Source of the DNA: Alcanivorax sp. S6407
Lineage (GTDB): Bacteria; Pseudomonadota; Gammaproteobacteria; Pseudomonadales; Alcanivoracaceae
Assembly: GCF_023016115.1 (NCBI RefSeq)
Contig: NZ_JALKBH010000004.1
Coordinates: 391,563-455,562 of the forward strand
Reading direction: 5' to 3'
Length of the DNA: 64,000 nt
Position numbers and translations under genes: made by a program
Part shown: in pieces, positions 47,290 to 56,317 of the stretch
Numbering within the stretch: the first letter of the stretch is position 1
Layout: every line of letters starts with the position of its first letter
Notes under the pieces: model-generated
Seen by the model: the letters and a program-made list of their open reading frames with translations, nothing else
Told to the model about the DNA's origin: nothing
The model's database searches: none

Positions 47290-47604
47290 GATTTGCCTCC
47301 TTGATGTGCCTGCAACCACTGCGATTGGAAACAGAGTGTTTCATGGGTGTCGAAACGGCACCATGAGATTTGTTTCTTCCAACTGACCAAAAACACCAAG
47401 CTGACGGGCGGTAGCCAGAGCAAAAGAAACAGCTAACCGATTACTGTATATTTCTGGCGCAAACGGATTCTTCGGCCTTCAGCCCTGACCTTTTCCCCGG
47501 ACTCGGCTGCCTCCTCGTGGCCCACTGACTCCAATTCACTTAGTATCGAACTGACAACGACCGGCACAGCCTCCCGGTTCACCGTGACACGCTCCAAGGA
47601 CATG
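47290..47604. promoter_or_regulatory. Divergent promoter region with GAAACA palindrome
   Basis: About 315 bases between the aldehyde dehydrogenase and amidohydrolase genes. GAAACA-GAG-TGTTTC (47328-47342) is a perfect 15-base dyad 39 bases from the dehydrogenase start and is an operator candidate. Nothing else stands out. Confidence 0.45.
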
Positions 47605-48768
47605 ATGAATATGGATATTCTCTCTCTCCGCCGCGTTATCCATGAGCTGCGCACGCCTCTGCTGGCCCTCTCCCTGAGCGCCCTGATCGCCGGTTGCGCC
47701 AGCCTCGGCGGTGACAGCAATGCCCGCAGCAACGACAACTCTCGTTCCCTGGCTTCACTGTCCCAACCCAGTGACCAGCAGGCGTGCTATGACCGCGATG
47801 CCGAGCCCTTTACGCCGCTGGTGGATGCCCACTTCCATCCACGCCCCTTTGGCGGCGCCGCCATTCCACCCGAAAAACTGCATGCCATGCTGGAATCCCA
47901 GGGTGTTCGCTTCGTGAACTACTTCGGCATTGGCCAGATTCTGGAGATGGATTCCGGCTGCAGCTATTACCTGGACTGCCCCGGCGTCACCGCCATGCCC
48001 AGCATCAAGAACGACTTCGTCAACGGCATGGAAACCGTTGCCTATCCCAGCGACAACCTGCACATCACTCTCTCCATGACCTTCATGGACCTGGCCCATC
48101 CGGACAATATCGTCGAGCTGATCGAGCTCTATGATCGTGAATACCCCGGGATGTTCAGCTGGAGCGGCGAACTCAATGTGATGAAGCAGGCGCTGCTGAA
48201 GAACAATCATGAACCCGCCACCCTGGAAAGTATCGATCAATGGGCACCCTTCATGGCCGTGCTCAAGGAACGCGGCATTCCGGTTACCCTGCATTCCGAT
48301 CTCGGTAACGATGCCAACCCTGTCGAGTTCCTGCCATTGATGAAGCATGTGCTGGAAACGTACCCGGACAACAAGATCGTCTGGGCTCACATGGGGCTGT
48401 CGAAGGAACTCAGCCACATGAACCCGAAACAGCACACAGCAATCATGAAAGAGTTGCTGGATAGCTACCCGCATCTGATGCTGGATATCTCCTGGGACGT
48501 CCTCTACAACGAGTACCATCAATGGGGCGATATCTATGTGCCGTTCCTCAACGAGTATTCCACTCGCATTCTTCCCGGCACCGACTTCGTGGCTGCCGCC
48601 TACAAACCGGATGATCAATATGCTACCGAGCTGGATGTCACCAGCCGGGTTCTCAAGGCATTGGATGATGAGGCTTTTCATAACATTGCACTGGGCGCCA
48701 ACTACTTCCAGCTGATGAACCTGGATTATCACGCCCCCAATGTCTGCCCTGCAGAAACCGATAGCTGA
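47605..48768 (+). CDS. Amidohydrolase-family lipoprotein
   Basis: A protein of about 387 residues: lipobox ALIAGC, low-complexity linker, then a TIM-barrel metal hydrolase with VDAHFHP (first metal-binding pair), TLHSDLG and IVWAHMGLSKE, fitting the amidohydrolase-2 (Amidohydro_2) family. Substrate unknown. Starts at 47602, 47605 and 47611 are all possible behind AAGGA. A porin gene follows after 23 bases, so the pair probably takes up and processes one compound. Confidence 0.85.
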   Translation: MNMDILSLRRVIHELRTPLLALSLSALIAGCASLGGDSNARSNDNSRSLASLSQPSDQQACYDRDAEPFTPLVDAHFHPRPFGGAAIPPEKLHAMLESQGVRFVNYFGIGQILEMDSGCSYYLDCPGVTAMPSIKNDFVNGMETVAYPSDNLHITLSMTFMDLAHPDNIVELIELYDREYPGMFSWSGELNVMKQALLKNNHEPATLESIDQWAPFMAVLKERGIPVTLHSDLGNDANPVEFLPLMKHVLETYPDNKIVWAHMGLSKELSHMNPKQHTAIMKELLDSYPHLMLDISWDVLYNEYHQWGDIYVPFLNEYSTRILPGTDFVAAAYKPDDQYATELDVTSRVLKALDDEAFHNIALGANYFQLMNLDYHAPNVCPAETDS

Positions 48769-48791
48769 AACAAAACAGAAAGGATTCGGGA

Positions 48792-50219
48792 ATGCGAAAA
48801 CTTGCCGCTCTTTCGGCCGCGCTTTGCGTCGCCACGCTTGCATCCACCGCTGCGGCGGAAACTGACTCAAAGACAGTGGAACAACAACTGCAGGAACTGA
48901 AAACCCTGCGACAGAATCTGGAACAACAAAGCCAGCAATTCGACCAGCGTATTCAGCAACTGGAGACGCAGCTCTATGGTGAAAGTTCCGCCCCACCGCA
49001 AACGCCTGCAGACAACCCCGGCACCAGCCTGGGCTATCGTCCCGGCAAGGGTTTCAACCTGTTCAACTCGGATATGGGTGAAGTGAACTTTGGTGTATTC
49101 AGTTACACCCGCTACCTGAATCAGAAAGATTTTGATCGCAGCTATACCGACAGCTTTGGCAATACCCGCGAGATTGATCCGCGCAACGATTTCCAGTTCC
49201 AGAAGGTCAACATCAGCTTCAAGGGCTGGATCTTCGACCCCAAGCTGAACTACCTGTTCTACACCTGGACGTCCAACACCAGCCAGGGCGACCCGGCCCA
49301 GGTGGTAGTGGCGGGTAATCTGAGCTATCACTTCAATCCGGCTTTCAAGCTTTACGCCGGCATCGGCTCCATGCCGTCCACCCGCTCCACCAACTACACT
49401 TTCCCCAACTGGCTGAAGAACGACCATCGCACCATTGCCGATGAATTCTTCCGTGGCTCTTACACCACCGGTATCTGGGCAGAAGGGCGGATTGCCGAAG
49501 GATTGATGTACCGCGCCATGCTGGGCAACAACCTGAGCCAGCTGGGCGTGAGTGGCAATCAGCTGGATGACGGGCTTAACACCGCATCCGGGTCCCTGTG
49601 GTGGATGCCGACCACCGGTGAATATGGCCCTGGTGAAGGGCTGGGGGATTACGAGTTTCATGAACAGCTGGCCACCCGCATTGGTGTGCACTTTACCCAC
49701 AGCCGCGAGGATGCCCAGTCCCAGCCGGGCACCAATTCATTCGAAAATTCACAGATCCGTCTTTCCGACGGCACCCTGATCTTTCAGGCAGACCCGTTTG
49801 GCAACGGCAGCGCCATCAACCAGGCCACTTACCAGATGGCCGCCGCCAACGCCGGCCTGAAATACCGTGGTTGGTTCCTGGAAGCCGAGTACTACCATCG
49901 CTGGGTGGATAAATTTGATGCCACGGGCCCGTTGCCCGTCGACGAACTCGATGACAAGGGCTACCAGATACAGGCTTCCATGATGGCGATCCCGAAAGTG
50001 CTACAGCCCTACGTCGCCTATTCAGAAATCCAGGGCGAGTACGGTACGCCTCATGACCTCAGCGTGGGCTTCAACTGGTTCCCGTTCAAACGCAAGGAAT
50101 TCCGCTTCAATGTGCAAGGGCTGTATCTGAAGGATTCACCGGTGGGCTACAGCAGCGTGCCCTTCCAGCTGGGCGGAAACGGCTGGGCATTTACCACTGA
50201 CATGGTGTTGGCGTTTTGA
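48792..50219 (+). CDS. Porin with N-terminal coiled coil
   Basis: A 475-residue outer-membrane barrel: signal peptide ending in ASTAAA, then a coiled coil (VEQQLQELKTLRQNLEQQSQ) as in OprO/OprP-type porins, then a barrel with FDPKLNYLFYTWT and terminal Phe (DMVLAF). Solute unknown. In an operon with the amidohydrolase lipoprotein. A strong terminator lies 42 bases behind it. Confidence 0.9.
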   Translation: MRKLAALSAALCVATLASTAAAETDSKTVEQQLQELKTLRQNLEQQSQQFDQRIQQLETQLYGESSAPPQTPADNPGTSLGYRPGKGFNLFNSDMGEVNFGVFSYTRYLNQKDFDRSYTDSFGNTREIDPRNDFQFQKVNISFKGWIFDPKLNYLFYTWTSNTSQGDPAQVVVAGNLSYHFNPAFKLYAGIGSMPSTRSTNYTFPNWLKNDHRTIADEFFRGSYTTGIWAEGRIAEGLMYRAMLGNNLSQLGVSGNQLDDGLNTASGSLWWMPTTGEYGPGEGLGDYEFHEQLATRIGVHFTHSREDAQSQPGTNSFENSQIRLSDGTLIFQADPFGNGSAINQATYQMAAANAGLKYRGWFLEAEYYHRWVDKFDATGPLPVDELDDKGYQIQASMMAIPKVLQPYVAYSEIQGEYGTPHDLSVGFNWFPFKRKEFRFNVQGLYLKDSPVGYSSVPFQLGGNGWAFTTDMVLAF

Positions 50220-50261
50220 TAAGAGACGCTGCACGCTTCATGCGAATCACGCCTGACGCCT

Positions 50262-50307
50262 GACGCAAAAAGGCCCGCCCGGGTTACCGGGCGGGCCTTT
50301 TTGCGTC
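50262..50307. terminator. Terminator after the porin gene
   Basis: A near-perfect long palindrome centred on GGCCCGCCCGG-GTTA-CCGGGCGGGCC, flanked by AAAAA and TTTTT, can end transcription from either side. Confidence 0.9.
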
Positions 50308-50330
50308 GGCAAACACTAACTAGTGGCTGC

Positions 50331-50531
50331 TGTGGGAGCGAGCCTGCTCGCGATCCGAGCCCAAGCGAGGCAAGGATTCCAGAAGCGAGTTTTGAGTCCC
50401 GAGTTTCGAAGATCAAAAACCAAACCCATTCCACGCAGTGGTTTTTGCCTTTCGAAACTCGCTTCTCGCAACTCGAAACTGTTTTCTTCCTCGCTTACGC
50501 TCGGATCGCGGTCGAACGACCGCTCCTGCAG
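50331..50531. repeat. Composite REP / GAGTTTCGA inverted-repeat element, copy 3
   Basis: A 200-base nested palindrome. Outer REPs (50331-50354, TGTGGGAGCGAGCCTGCTCG; 50506-50531) face each other. Inside them are matching linkers (ATCCGAGC..AAGCGAGG and its complement). Innermost are GAGTTTCGA-type arms (about 50384-50410 and 50440-50481). It is the most complete copy in the window. Confidence 0.85.
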
Positions 50532-50555
50532 GAAGAGCGCTCAGAAACTCCCGGA

Positions 50556-50822
50556 TTACACCCGCAGGTACTTGGCCGCCTTGCTGTCCGCCTTCTTGGC
50601 CAGCGGTTTCAGCTCGTTGATTTTCTTGCAGACCTCATCGCATTCTTCCTTGCTCATGGCATGCCCTTCCACTGCCTTGTGCAGCTGGGTCATGTAGTTA
50701 TCCAGCACAGAAATCACCGACAGATGAACCACCGGCGCAATGGAGGCCTTTTTCATCTGCGGGCGCTGCTTGCGGTGCGCCTGTTCCCAGCGCTTTTCAA
50801 ATTCCTTGTGATTCAGTGACAT
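50556..50822 (-). CDS. Small helical hypothetical protein (88 aa)
   Basis: An 88-residue soluble, basic, helical protein (VHLSVISVLDNYMTQLHKAV; KEECDEVCKKINELKPLAKK) with a Cys-x3-Cys pair. No family recognised. GGAGAGAG precedes the ATG. It starts 14 bases after the stop of the repetitive protein gene, so they are probably co-transcribed and may act together. Confidence 0.7.
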   Translation of the reverse strand: MSLNHKEFEKRWEQAHRKQRPQMKKASIAPVVHLSVISVLDNYMTQLHKAVEGHAMSKEECDEVCKKINELKPLAKKADSKAAKYLRV

Positions 50823-50836
50823 CTCTCTCTCCTTGT

Positions 50837-51796
50837 TCAGAATGTCAGCTTGTTAACGCTGATGTTGTTTAGTCCCAGTTCCCCACCGGTAATGCCTTCC
50901 AGGGACACCGGCAGGCTGATGTCATTGATGGACACCTTGCCCAGATCCGCCGCCAGCTGTGCATCGCTGAGTGTCATGCTGCCCACATTCAGATGCACGG
51001 TGGGAGTCACCCGGACGCTGACCTTGAGGATGCCGATATCAACGCCCACAGACTTGTCCGAAGCGGTGGCGTCAGCGGTAAAGGAACCACTGGTGGCAGA
51101 CGGCATATTGATCGCCGGGATGGCCACATTCTCCAGGCTGGCGCCGGGCAGATTGAGGTGACGTGTCGGCGCCGCACGATTGACGCGCATGGCTTCTCCG
51201 TCTGCTGAGGGCACGGTGACAGAACTGAGCGTCAGATCACCCACGCCCATACCAGTGATGGACAGCCCGGCACTGGGCAGGCTGAGCTTGTCCAGTCGCA
51301 CGCCGCTGATATCCAGATTGCCCAGATCCAGCTGGTCAATGGGCTTCATCTCGGCCACCAGGCCGGGGATATCAATACTGGGAATCTGCAGGTCGATATC
51401 GCCCAGATCCGGGACCGTGATGGTGCCCAGGTCCACCGGGATATCGAGACTGCCCATGTTCTCGCTGCCATCCCAGCTGCCGATCCAGCCCAGGTCGATT
51501 TCCCAGTCAAGATGGAATTCCAGCTCCACAATACTGCGTACCTGATTCAGCACCGCATTGGCATTGTTGACGCTGGCCGAACCGTTCTGCACCGTCAGGC
51601 TGCCAATGCTTGCACTACCCAGATTGACCTTCTCTACCTTGAGATTATTGAGGGTGCCGTTATCAACGCTGACCTGGTCGATGGCGATCTTGCGGGACAC
51701 CTGGGCACCGAGCAGGCCCAAACGGGTGAGTAGATCCCTGGAAACCGGCAGGGACTCCATCAGACTGTCTGCAGACAGTCGTTCCTTGAGTGACAT
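50837..51796 (-). CDS. Repetitive beta-rich hypothetical protein
   Basis: A 319-residue protein with no signal peptide. After a helical start it becomes a run of short hydrophobic strands with the pattern L-D/S-I-x-x-V/L-x-L (DIPVDLGTITVPDLGDIDLQ; LDLGNLDISGVRLDKLSLPS; INDISLPVSLEGITGGELGL). This suggests a solenoid or stacked-strand fold. No family is recognised. AGGAGG before the ATG at 51796 is a strong start. Gene order with the 88-residue protein suggests a two-gene unit. Confidence 0.8.
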   Translation of the reverse strand: MSLKERLSADSLMESLPVSRDLLTRLGLLGAQVSRKIAIDQVSVDNGTLNNLKVEKVNLGSASIGSLTVQNGSASVNNANAVLNQVRSIVELEFHLDWEIDLGWIGSWDGSENMGSLDIPVDLGTITVPDLGDIDLQIPSIDIPGLVAEMKPIDQLDLGNLDISGVRLDKLSLPSAGLSITGMGVGDLTLSSVTVPSADGEAMRVNRAAPTRHLNLPGASLENVAIPAINMPSATSGSFTADATASDKSVGVDIGILKVSVRVTPTVHLNVGSMTLSDAQLAADLGKVSINDISLPVSLEGITGGELGLNNISVNKLTF

Positions 51797-51987
51797 GATA
51801 TTTGCCTCCTGGCTTGTCGATTCACTGCGCAGTCCTGCGCAGACAGGCAACATAAACCCGGAGCCGGTTCACTAATATGCGTCAAATGTACCAATTTTCA
51901 GGAATGTGACGCCGGTGGCAACCTGCCCACCATCCTCCACAGCAGGTATACTTGGCCACCTTTGAACCGACGAGGGAAGCCAACGCC

Positions 51988-52473
51988 ATGCCGTCCTTTG
52001 ATATTGTTTCCGAAATTGATGAAGTGGCCCTGCGTCACGCCGTGGAAAACGCCAACCGCGATCTGACCAACCGCTTTGATTTTCGCGGTGTAGAGGCCAG
52101 CATCGAGCAAAAAGGGCTGACCGTTACCCTGAAGACCGAGTCCGACTTCCAGGTACAGCAGCTGGAAGACATCTTTGCCAAGGCCGCAGTCAAACAAGGA
52201 ATCAGTGCCGGCGGAGCCGATCGCCCGGACAAACCCGAACACAGCGGCAAGACCTTCTCTATCACTCTGACTTTCAAGCAGGGTATCGAGCAGCCCACCG
52301 CCAAACAGATCGTCAAGATGATCAAGGATGCCAAGCTGAAAGTGCAGGCCTCCATTCAGGGCGATTCGGTGCGGGTGAACGGCAAGAAGCGTGACGATCT
52401 GCAGGAAGCCATAGCTCTGCTGAAAGCCTCCAAGCTGGAAATTCCGCTGCAGTTCAATAATTTTAGAGACTAG
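51988..52473 (+). CDS. yajQ: YajQ-family nucleotide-binding protein
   Basis: A 161-residue protein with the canonical start MPSFDIVSEIDEVALRHAVE, NRFDFRGVEASIEQK, and the C-terminus LEIPLQFNNFRD. YajQ proteins bind nucleotides, and in some species cyclic di-GMP, and act as regulatory cofactors. Length and sequence are typical. GAGGGAAG precedes the ATG at 51988. Confidence 0.96.
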   Translation: MPSFDIVSEIDEVALRHAVENANRDLTNRFDFRGVEASIEQKGLTVTLKTESDFQVQQLEDIFAKAAVKQGISAGGADRPDKPEHSGKTFSITLTFKQGIEQPTAKQIVKMIKDAKLKVQASIQGDSVRVNGKKRDDLQEAIALLKASKLEIPLQFNNFRD

Positions 52474-52530
52474 CATCACGCAACACGCCTCACGCAACAA
52501 CACGAGAGAAGTGTGCGTCCGCGGAAATGA

Positions 52531-52565
52531 AAGAGGCCGCGCCCGTGACCCGGGCGCGGCCTCTT
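52531..52565. terminator. Bidirectional terminator-like hairpin
   Basis: A perfect 15-base stem (AAGAGGCCGCGCCCG with its complement, loop TGACC) between the convergent yajQ and MpaB-type genes. The T-run is short. Confidence 0.75.
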
Positions 52566-52584
52566 GCGTTTAGACAGACCGTTT

Positions 52585-52609
52585 TTGTAGGAGCGGTGGT
52601 TCCACCGCG
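52585..52609. repeat. Single REP
   Basis: TTGTAGGAGCGGTGGTTCCA followed by CCGCGA: the same inner stem as the REPs at 10.9 and 43.06 kb. Confidence 0.75.
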
Positions 52610-52625
52610 AACCTCGTAGCTATTA

Positions 52626-53873
52626 TTACCGAAACAGCCTCTTCACCGGCGTAAAGGTCGTGTCCGCCTTCATCTTTTTCACCTGCTCGGAGAACTGGCT
52701 CTTGCGCGCCTTTTCGCCCAGCCACATCAGCACCCGGTTGGAACCGGGGGTGGCCTTGCGGATCAGCTCTGCGCCCATGCGTAAAGGCGCCTGGGCCGGC
52801 CAGAAATATTTCGTCATCGTCTTCGGCAGCCCCAGCTTGTCGGCCGCTTCATCGCCGAGGATATAGCGGCTGTAGCCTGCGCGCAGGGTGTATTCCAGCT
52901 TGCCCAGATTTTGCTGTAACCAGCCTTCGCGATCCTGCAGCGAGGCATTGGCCAGTGCCTCGCCAAGACGACGGGTGTCATCGTCGCTGTCACCAATGGT
53001 GGCAATCACCTGGTAAAGGGCGCGCATGCTGTCTTGCTCATTGGTAGGCAGGATGCGTTCATCCACGCCCATCAGATACCCCACATAGCGCCACAGATGC
53101 ACCACCGCTTCTCGCTCGCGACGGCTGAACAGGTAGCCCAGGGAGCGCAGGCCGGTGAGGAAGATCACCGAGAATTCCAGGATTGTGCCCATGGAATCCC
53201 ACTGATTGAGCGGATAGCCCCAGCGCATATCCCAGTTGTCTGACTTGAGCAGCATGTTGCGCACCTGGGCATGCATCAGGCGCACCCGTACAGCGCTCTT
53301 GAAGCCTTCCTGATTCCGCTCCAGACCACCCGGCGTGGTCACGTCCATCCAGAACTTCCCTGTCTCCACCAGACGCCGGTTGGCCATGCGATCCAGCTGG
53401 CCGGTGAAGACCAGCGGCTTGGCCGCCGCGCCGGCCAGATAGCCGCCCATGAGAGACATGTTTCGCAGCACCAGTTCACCGGAGATACCCACCCGATAAG
53501 ACACCTCACAACCCAGCTTCAGCAATTCACGGTCCAGCCAGATGGGTTCGTGATCCACTTGCCGAAACAACGCCTGCAGTGCTTCCGGCGGATTCTCAAC
53601 CGCATCAATACCCTGTTCCAGCGCCTGATCCACCAGCTTGCGGCCCTGCCCTGCCGGCAGCGAGGCATACATGGCCACCACCGCATCGGCCAGCGGATCA
53701 CCACTGAGCATGGATTCCCGAATCACCGCCATCTGCCCGGTCGTGGGCTGGGGATCAGAGCCCAGCATCCACTTGAACAGGGTCCGCGCCTTTTTTACCC
53801 CGGGACGGTTGGGGTCGCCCACCCGATTGAGTCGGGCCGGATCCAGAGGCAGTTCCTGCAGCATGGCGGTCAT
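52626..53873 (-). CDS. MpaB/DUF2236-family oxygenase-like protein
   Basis: A 415-residue protein of the DUF2236 (MpaB, latex-clearing-protein-like) family. The conserved core is TTPGGLERNQEGFKSAVRVR followed by LMHAQVRNML, whose His matches the b-type haem ligand of Lcp. WRYVGYLMGVDERILPTN is also typical. No signal peptide, so probably cytoplasmic. Family members cleave polyisoprene or are uncharacterised oxygenases; the substrate is unknown here. Confidence 0.9.
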   Translation of the reverse strand: MTAMLQELPLDPARLNRVGDPNRPGVKKARTLFKWMLGSDPQPTTGQMAVIRESMLSGDPLADAVVAMYASLPAGQGRKLVDQALEQGIDAVENPPEALQALFRQVDHEPIWLDRELLKLGCEVSYRVGISGELVLRNMSLMGGYLAGAAAKPLVFTGQLDRMANRRLVETGKFWMDVTTPGGLERNQEGFKSAVRVRLMHAQVRNMLLKSDNWDMRWGYPLNQWDSMGTILEFSVIFLTGLRSLGYLFSRREREAVVHLWRYVGYLMGVDERILPTNEQDSMRALYQVIATIGDSDDDTRRLGEALANASLQDREGWLQQNLGKLEYTLRAGYSRYILGDEAADKLGLPKTMTKYFWPAQAPLRMGAELIRKATPGSNRVLMWLGEKARKSQFSEQVKKMKADTTFTPVKRLFR

Positions 53874-54089
53874 GGTGGTCTCCTGTCTGTCATTTTCGCC
53901 AGGCGCAGAAAGTCACCCGGCAGAACCAATCGGCTTCACAGGGAAACAACATGTATCCTGCACACGGGAAAGACAAGAAACCCCGGTCTGAATGTCCCCG
54001 GATGACAGAAACAGAAATCACTTTTTTATCCACCCGTCGCTTGCTAAGTTGCTCTGTCGTTGCTCGCAAAAAAAGAAAAAGGAATCTTC

Positions 54090-54587
54090 ATGAACCAGCA
54101 CATTCGCACCGCCGCCCAACGCATGACGCTGTTATGGTTTGCCGTACTGTCGGCGCCACTGCTTGTGGGTATTGCCATCAGCATGATGGTCTGGCTGGGG
54201 AACTATTCAGCTCCTGCCGAGCTGATCCCGGTCGACATGCTGCGGATGGGAGCCATGGGCGCGATGGGCTTGATGCTGGCACTGGGCCGACCGGTGCGAA
54301 ACCTGCTGATGTCACCAGAGGCGATCGCGCGACGTCCTGTTCAGGGAATGTCCGGGCAACAGGACCCACAACAGCAGGCTGCTACCCGCACCCAGGCCAG
54401 CATGTTCCTGCTGCTGGGGGTAATGGATTTTGTCGCCATGATCATTCTGGCACTCAGCCTGATGCAGGCGGATGCCGAACTGGCGCTGCTCAACGGCGTC
54501 TATTCGCTGATTCTTGCCATCATTGTGAAACCGGACTTCGCCGCACTGATAACCGACACGGCCAAACAGCTGCGGCATGCGGGATAA
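54090..54587 (+). CDS. Hypothetical inner-membrane protein
   Basis: A 165-residue protein with four predicted helices in two pairs (LLWFAVLSAPLLVGIAISMM; MLRMGAMGAMGLMLAL; MFLLLGVMDFVAMIILALSL; LLNGVYSLILAIIV) joined by a Gln-rich cytoplasmic loop. No family recognised. AAAAAGGAA precedes the ATG at 54090. Two REPs and a terminator follow. Confidence 0.75.
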   Translation: MNQHIRTAAQRMTLLWFAVLSAPLLVGIAISMMVWLGNYSAPAELIPVDMLRMGAMGAMGLMLALGRPVRNLLMSPEAIARRPVQGMSGQQDPQQQAATRTQASMFLLLGVMDFVAMIILALSLMQADAELALLNGVYSLILAIIVKPDFAALITDTAKQLRHAG

Positions 54588-54591
54588 GGTT

Positions 54592-54680
54592 CCTTCGCGT
54601 GTAAGCACGCTCCCACAGTATGACTCAAGGTCACTCATCAGATCCGCACAGGCCGTAGGAGCCCATGCTCGCATGGCGAT
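54592..54680. repeat. Inverted REP pair with different inner stems
   Basis: The first REP (54592-54618) has inner stem CGTG-TAAG-CACG. The second (54653-54680, GTAGGAGCCCATGCTCGCAT) has CATGC-TC-GCATG. The heads are in opposite orientation. Confidence 0.7.
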
Positions 54681-54766
54681 CACTACCAGCACAGAACAAC
54701 CGCAGCGGATTCCAGAGGCATTGCCTGGGAATACGAATCCGCTTTGGGTACCAGATCCATAAAGCA

Positions 54767-54812
54767 GCACGGTTATCCCTGCCTCCAGGAATAACCGTGC
54801 GCCCACTTTTTC
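54767..54812 (+). terminator. Terminator after membrane-protein gene
   Basis: GCACGGTTAT pairs with ATAACCGTGC around a 14-base interior loop that adds two more pairs. A TTTTT tract follows at 54807-54811. Confidence 0.7.
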
Positions 54813-54824
54813 CTTTCAAAAAAA

Positions 54825-56009
54825 CTATTTTTTCTTCCCTTTACCGTTACCTTTACCTCCGCCACCATCATCTGATCCATCCGTGCTACCGGCATCACAC
54901 TGCCCCGGCTTGTGCAGCTGAATATTACCGCGGGCAATCACGCCGCTTTCGAAGTAGGTGCCGGAATGGATCTCCAGACTGTCGTTGATACCCGGCTCGC
55001 CGCGGTCCGCCACTGTCACTGTGCAGGTACTTTCTGCGGCACCAGTGCAGTGATAGACCAGACTCCGGGTGACCTCATCCACCAGCGTATAATCCGAAAC
55101 ACTGCCAGCCTTGATGTGAGGCCCGCCACTGCGATGGTCTACTGCATTGAAATGTCCGCTCAAGCCATTGGGCTTGAGACCGCCAACCATGCCAAAGGAA
55201 AGCCTCCCGCCGGACACCTCGAGCTGCCCACCGCCGGTGACAAAATCCTTCACCGGACACACATAGGTATCACCGCAGCTGATTCCTGCCTTGGTGTGAC
55301 TGATGATCACATCCGCCGACACCAGCTGGTCCAGACCCAGATCAATCAAACCCAGCAGCGGTTCATCATCGCCCAGCAATGACACATGCAGCGCATTCAC
55401 CTCGATGCTGCTGCCAGACACAATCTGTTCGTTGATGATGATGCTGGCTACACCGGGAATGCTAACGGTCTGGTTCGGCTCACCGGTGACGGTGATGTCC
55501 TGACCATTGATCACCAGCTGGGCGATATGCGAATCCCCGCTGGTCTCCACATCACTGGAAAAACACTGGCTATTGGCATTGGCCTGCAGCACCGACGCAG
55601 AGATGGTCAGCGCATCCATCACTGACAACTCCAGCCCCACCACCGTGGCGTTGGCATGGGTCAGATCACCACTGCCCGTCACGGATGAAGAGAGCACACT
55701 GACACCAAGATCCACCAGTCCGGTTTGCACGGACTCACTCAGCCCCTTTTCCAGCATGCCGCCGGACGCATCCAGTTGCCCGGTATCACTGAGCACCACC
55801 TTTGTTTCACCCAGAAGAAACGTATTCAGGGTGATATCCACTGCCGTTGCTTCACCGCTATAGGTGGTTGTCACACTACCGCCACCTCCTCCGCCACCTT
55901 TTCCTGCGGGAGGGCCTTTTGCCTGTGTGATTGAGGGAATGGCCAACACCACCGCCGTGATCAGGGGTAGCAGCCACAGTGTTTTCAACACCATTGAAAA
56001 ATGACGCAT
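54825..56009 (-). CDS. Secreted choice-of-anchor-P-like protein
   Basis: A 394-residue exported protein: signal peptide ending in ITQAKG, a glycine tract, then a beta-rich body like choice-of-anchor P proteins (VVLSDTGQLDASGGMLEKGL; GQDITVTGEPNQTVSIPG). A following domain resembles the post-COAP-1 module (VTGGGQLEVSGGRLSFGMVG; CTVTVADRGEPGINDSLEIH). The end is Gly/Lys-rich. Probably cell-surface or extracellular; function unknown. AAGGAGG precedes the ATG at 56009. Confidence 0.8.
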   Translation of the reverse strand: MRHFSMVLKTLWLLPLITAVVLAIPSITQAKGPPAGKGGGGGGGSVTTTYSGEATAVDITLNTFLLGETKVVLSDTGQLDASGGMLEKGLSESVQTGLVDLGVSVLSSSVTGSGDLTHANATVVGLELSVMDALTISASVLQANANSQCFSSDVETSGDSHIAQLVINGQDITVTGEPNQTVSIPGVASIIINEQIVSGSSIEVNALHVSLLGDDEPLLGLIDLGLDQLVSADVIISHTKAGISCGDTYVCPVKDFVTGGGQLEVSGGRLSFGMVGGLKPNGLSGHFNAVDHRSGGPHIKAGSVSDYTLVDEVTRSLVYHCTGAAESTCTVTVADRGEPGINDSLEIHSGTYFESGVIARGNIQLHKPGQCDAGSTDGSDDGGGGKGNGKGKKK

Positions 56010-56317
56010 CTTGCACCTCCTTATGCTGGGCAAACCACTGCATAAATCCGTTATGCACTGGATTTTTCTTTCCCAAGGCGGCACACAAACGCGCACGTTG
56101 AATCGGGCTGCCGATCGGCGCATGGCACACTACGGTTGGCCCGGACAAAATAGTTAACGCCTGTTTTCAAGGACACGCACCAGCAATTTTCACAAACGCA
56201 ACAAAACGCTAAACAGCGCAGCAATTGATTGCTAAGGTCTTGAATCGACGTAGGCACAAAACTGCTCTGTACCAGTGTGCCCTGCTCATAATGTCGGCCA
56301 ATAGCAGAGGGATTATT
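56010..56317. other. Divergent promoter region, no gene
   Basis: About 308 bases between the secreted protein and tpm genes. A short dyad AGCAAT-TG-ATTGCT lies near 56221. No other feature is seen. Confidence 0.45.
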
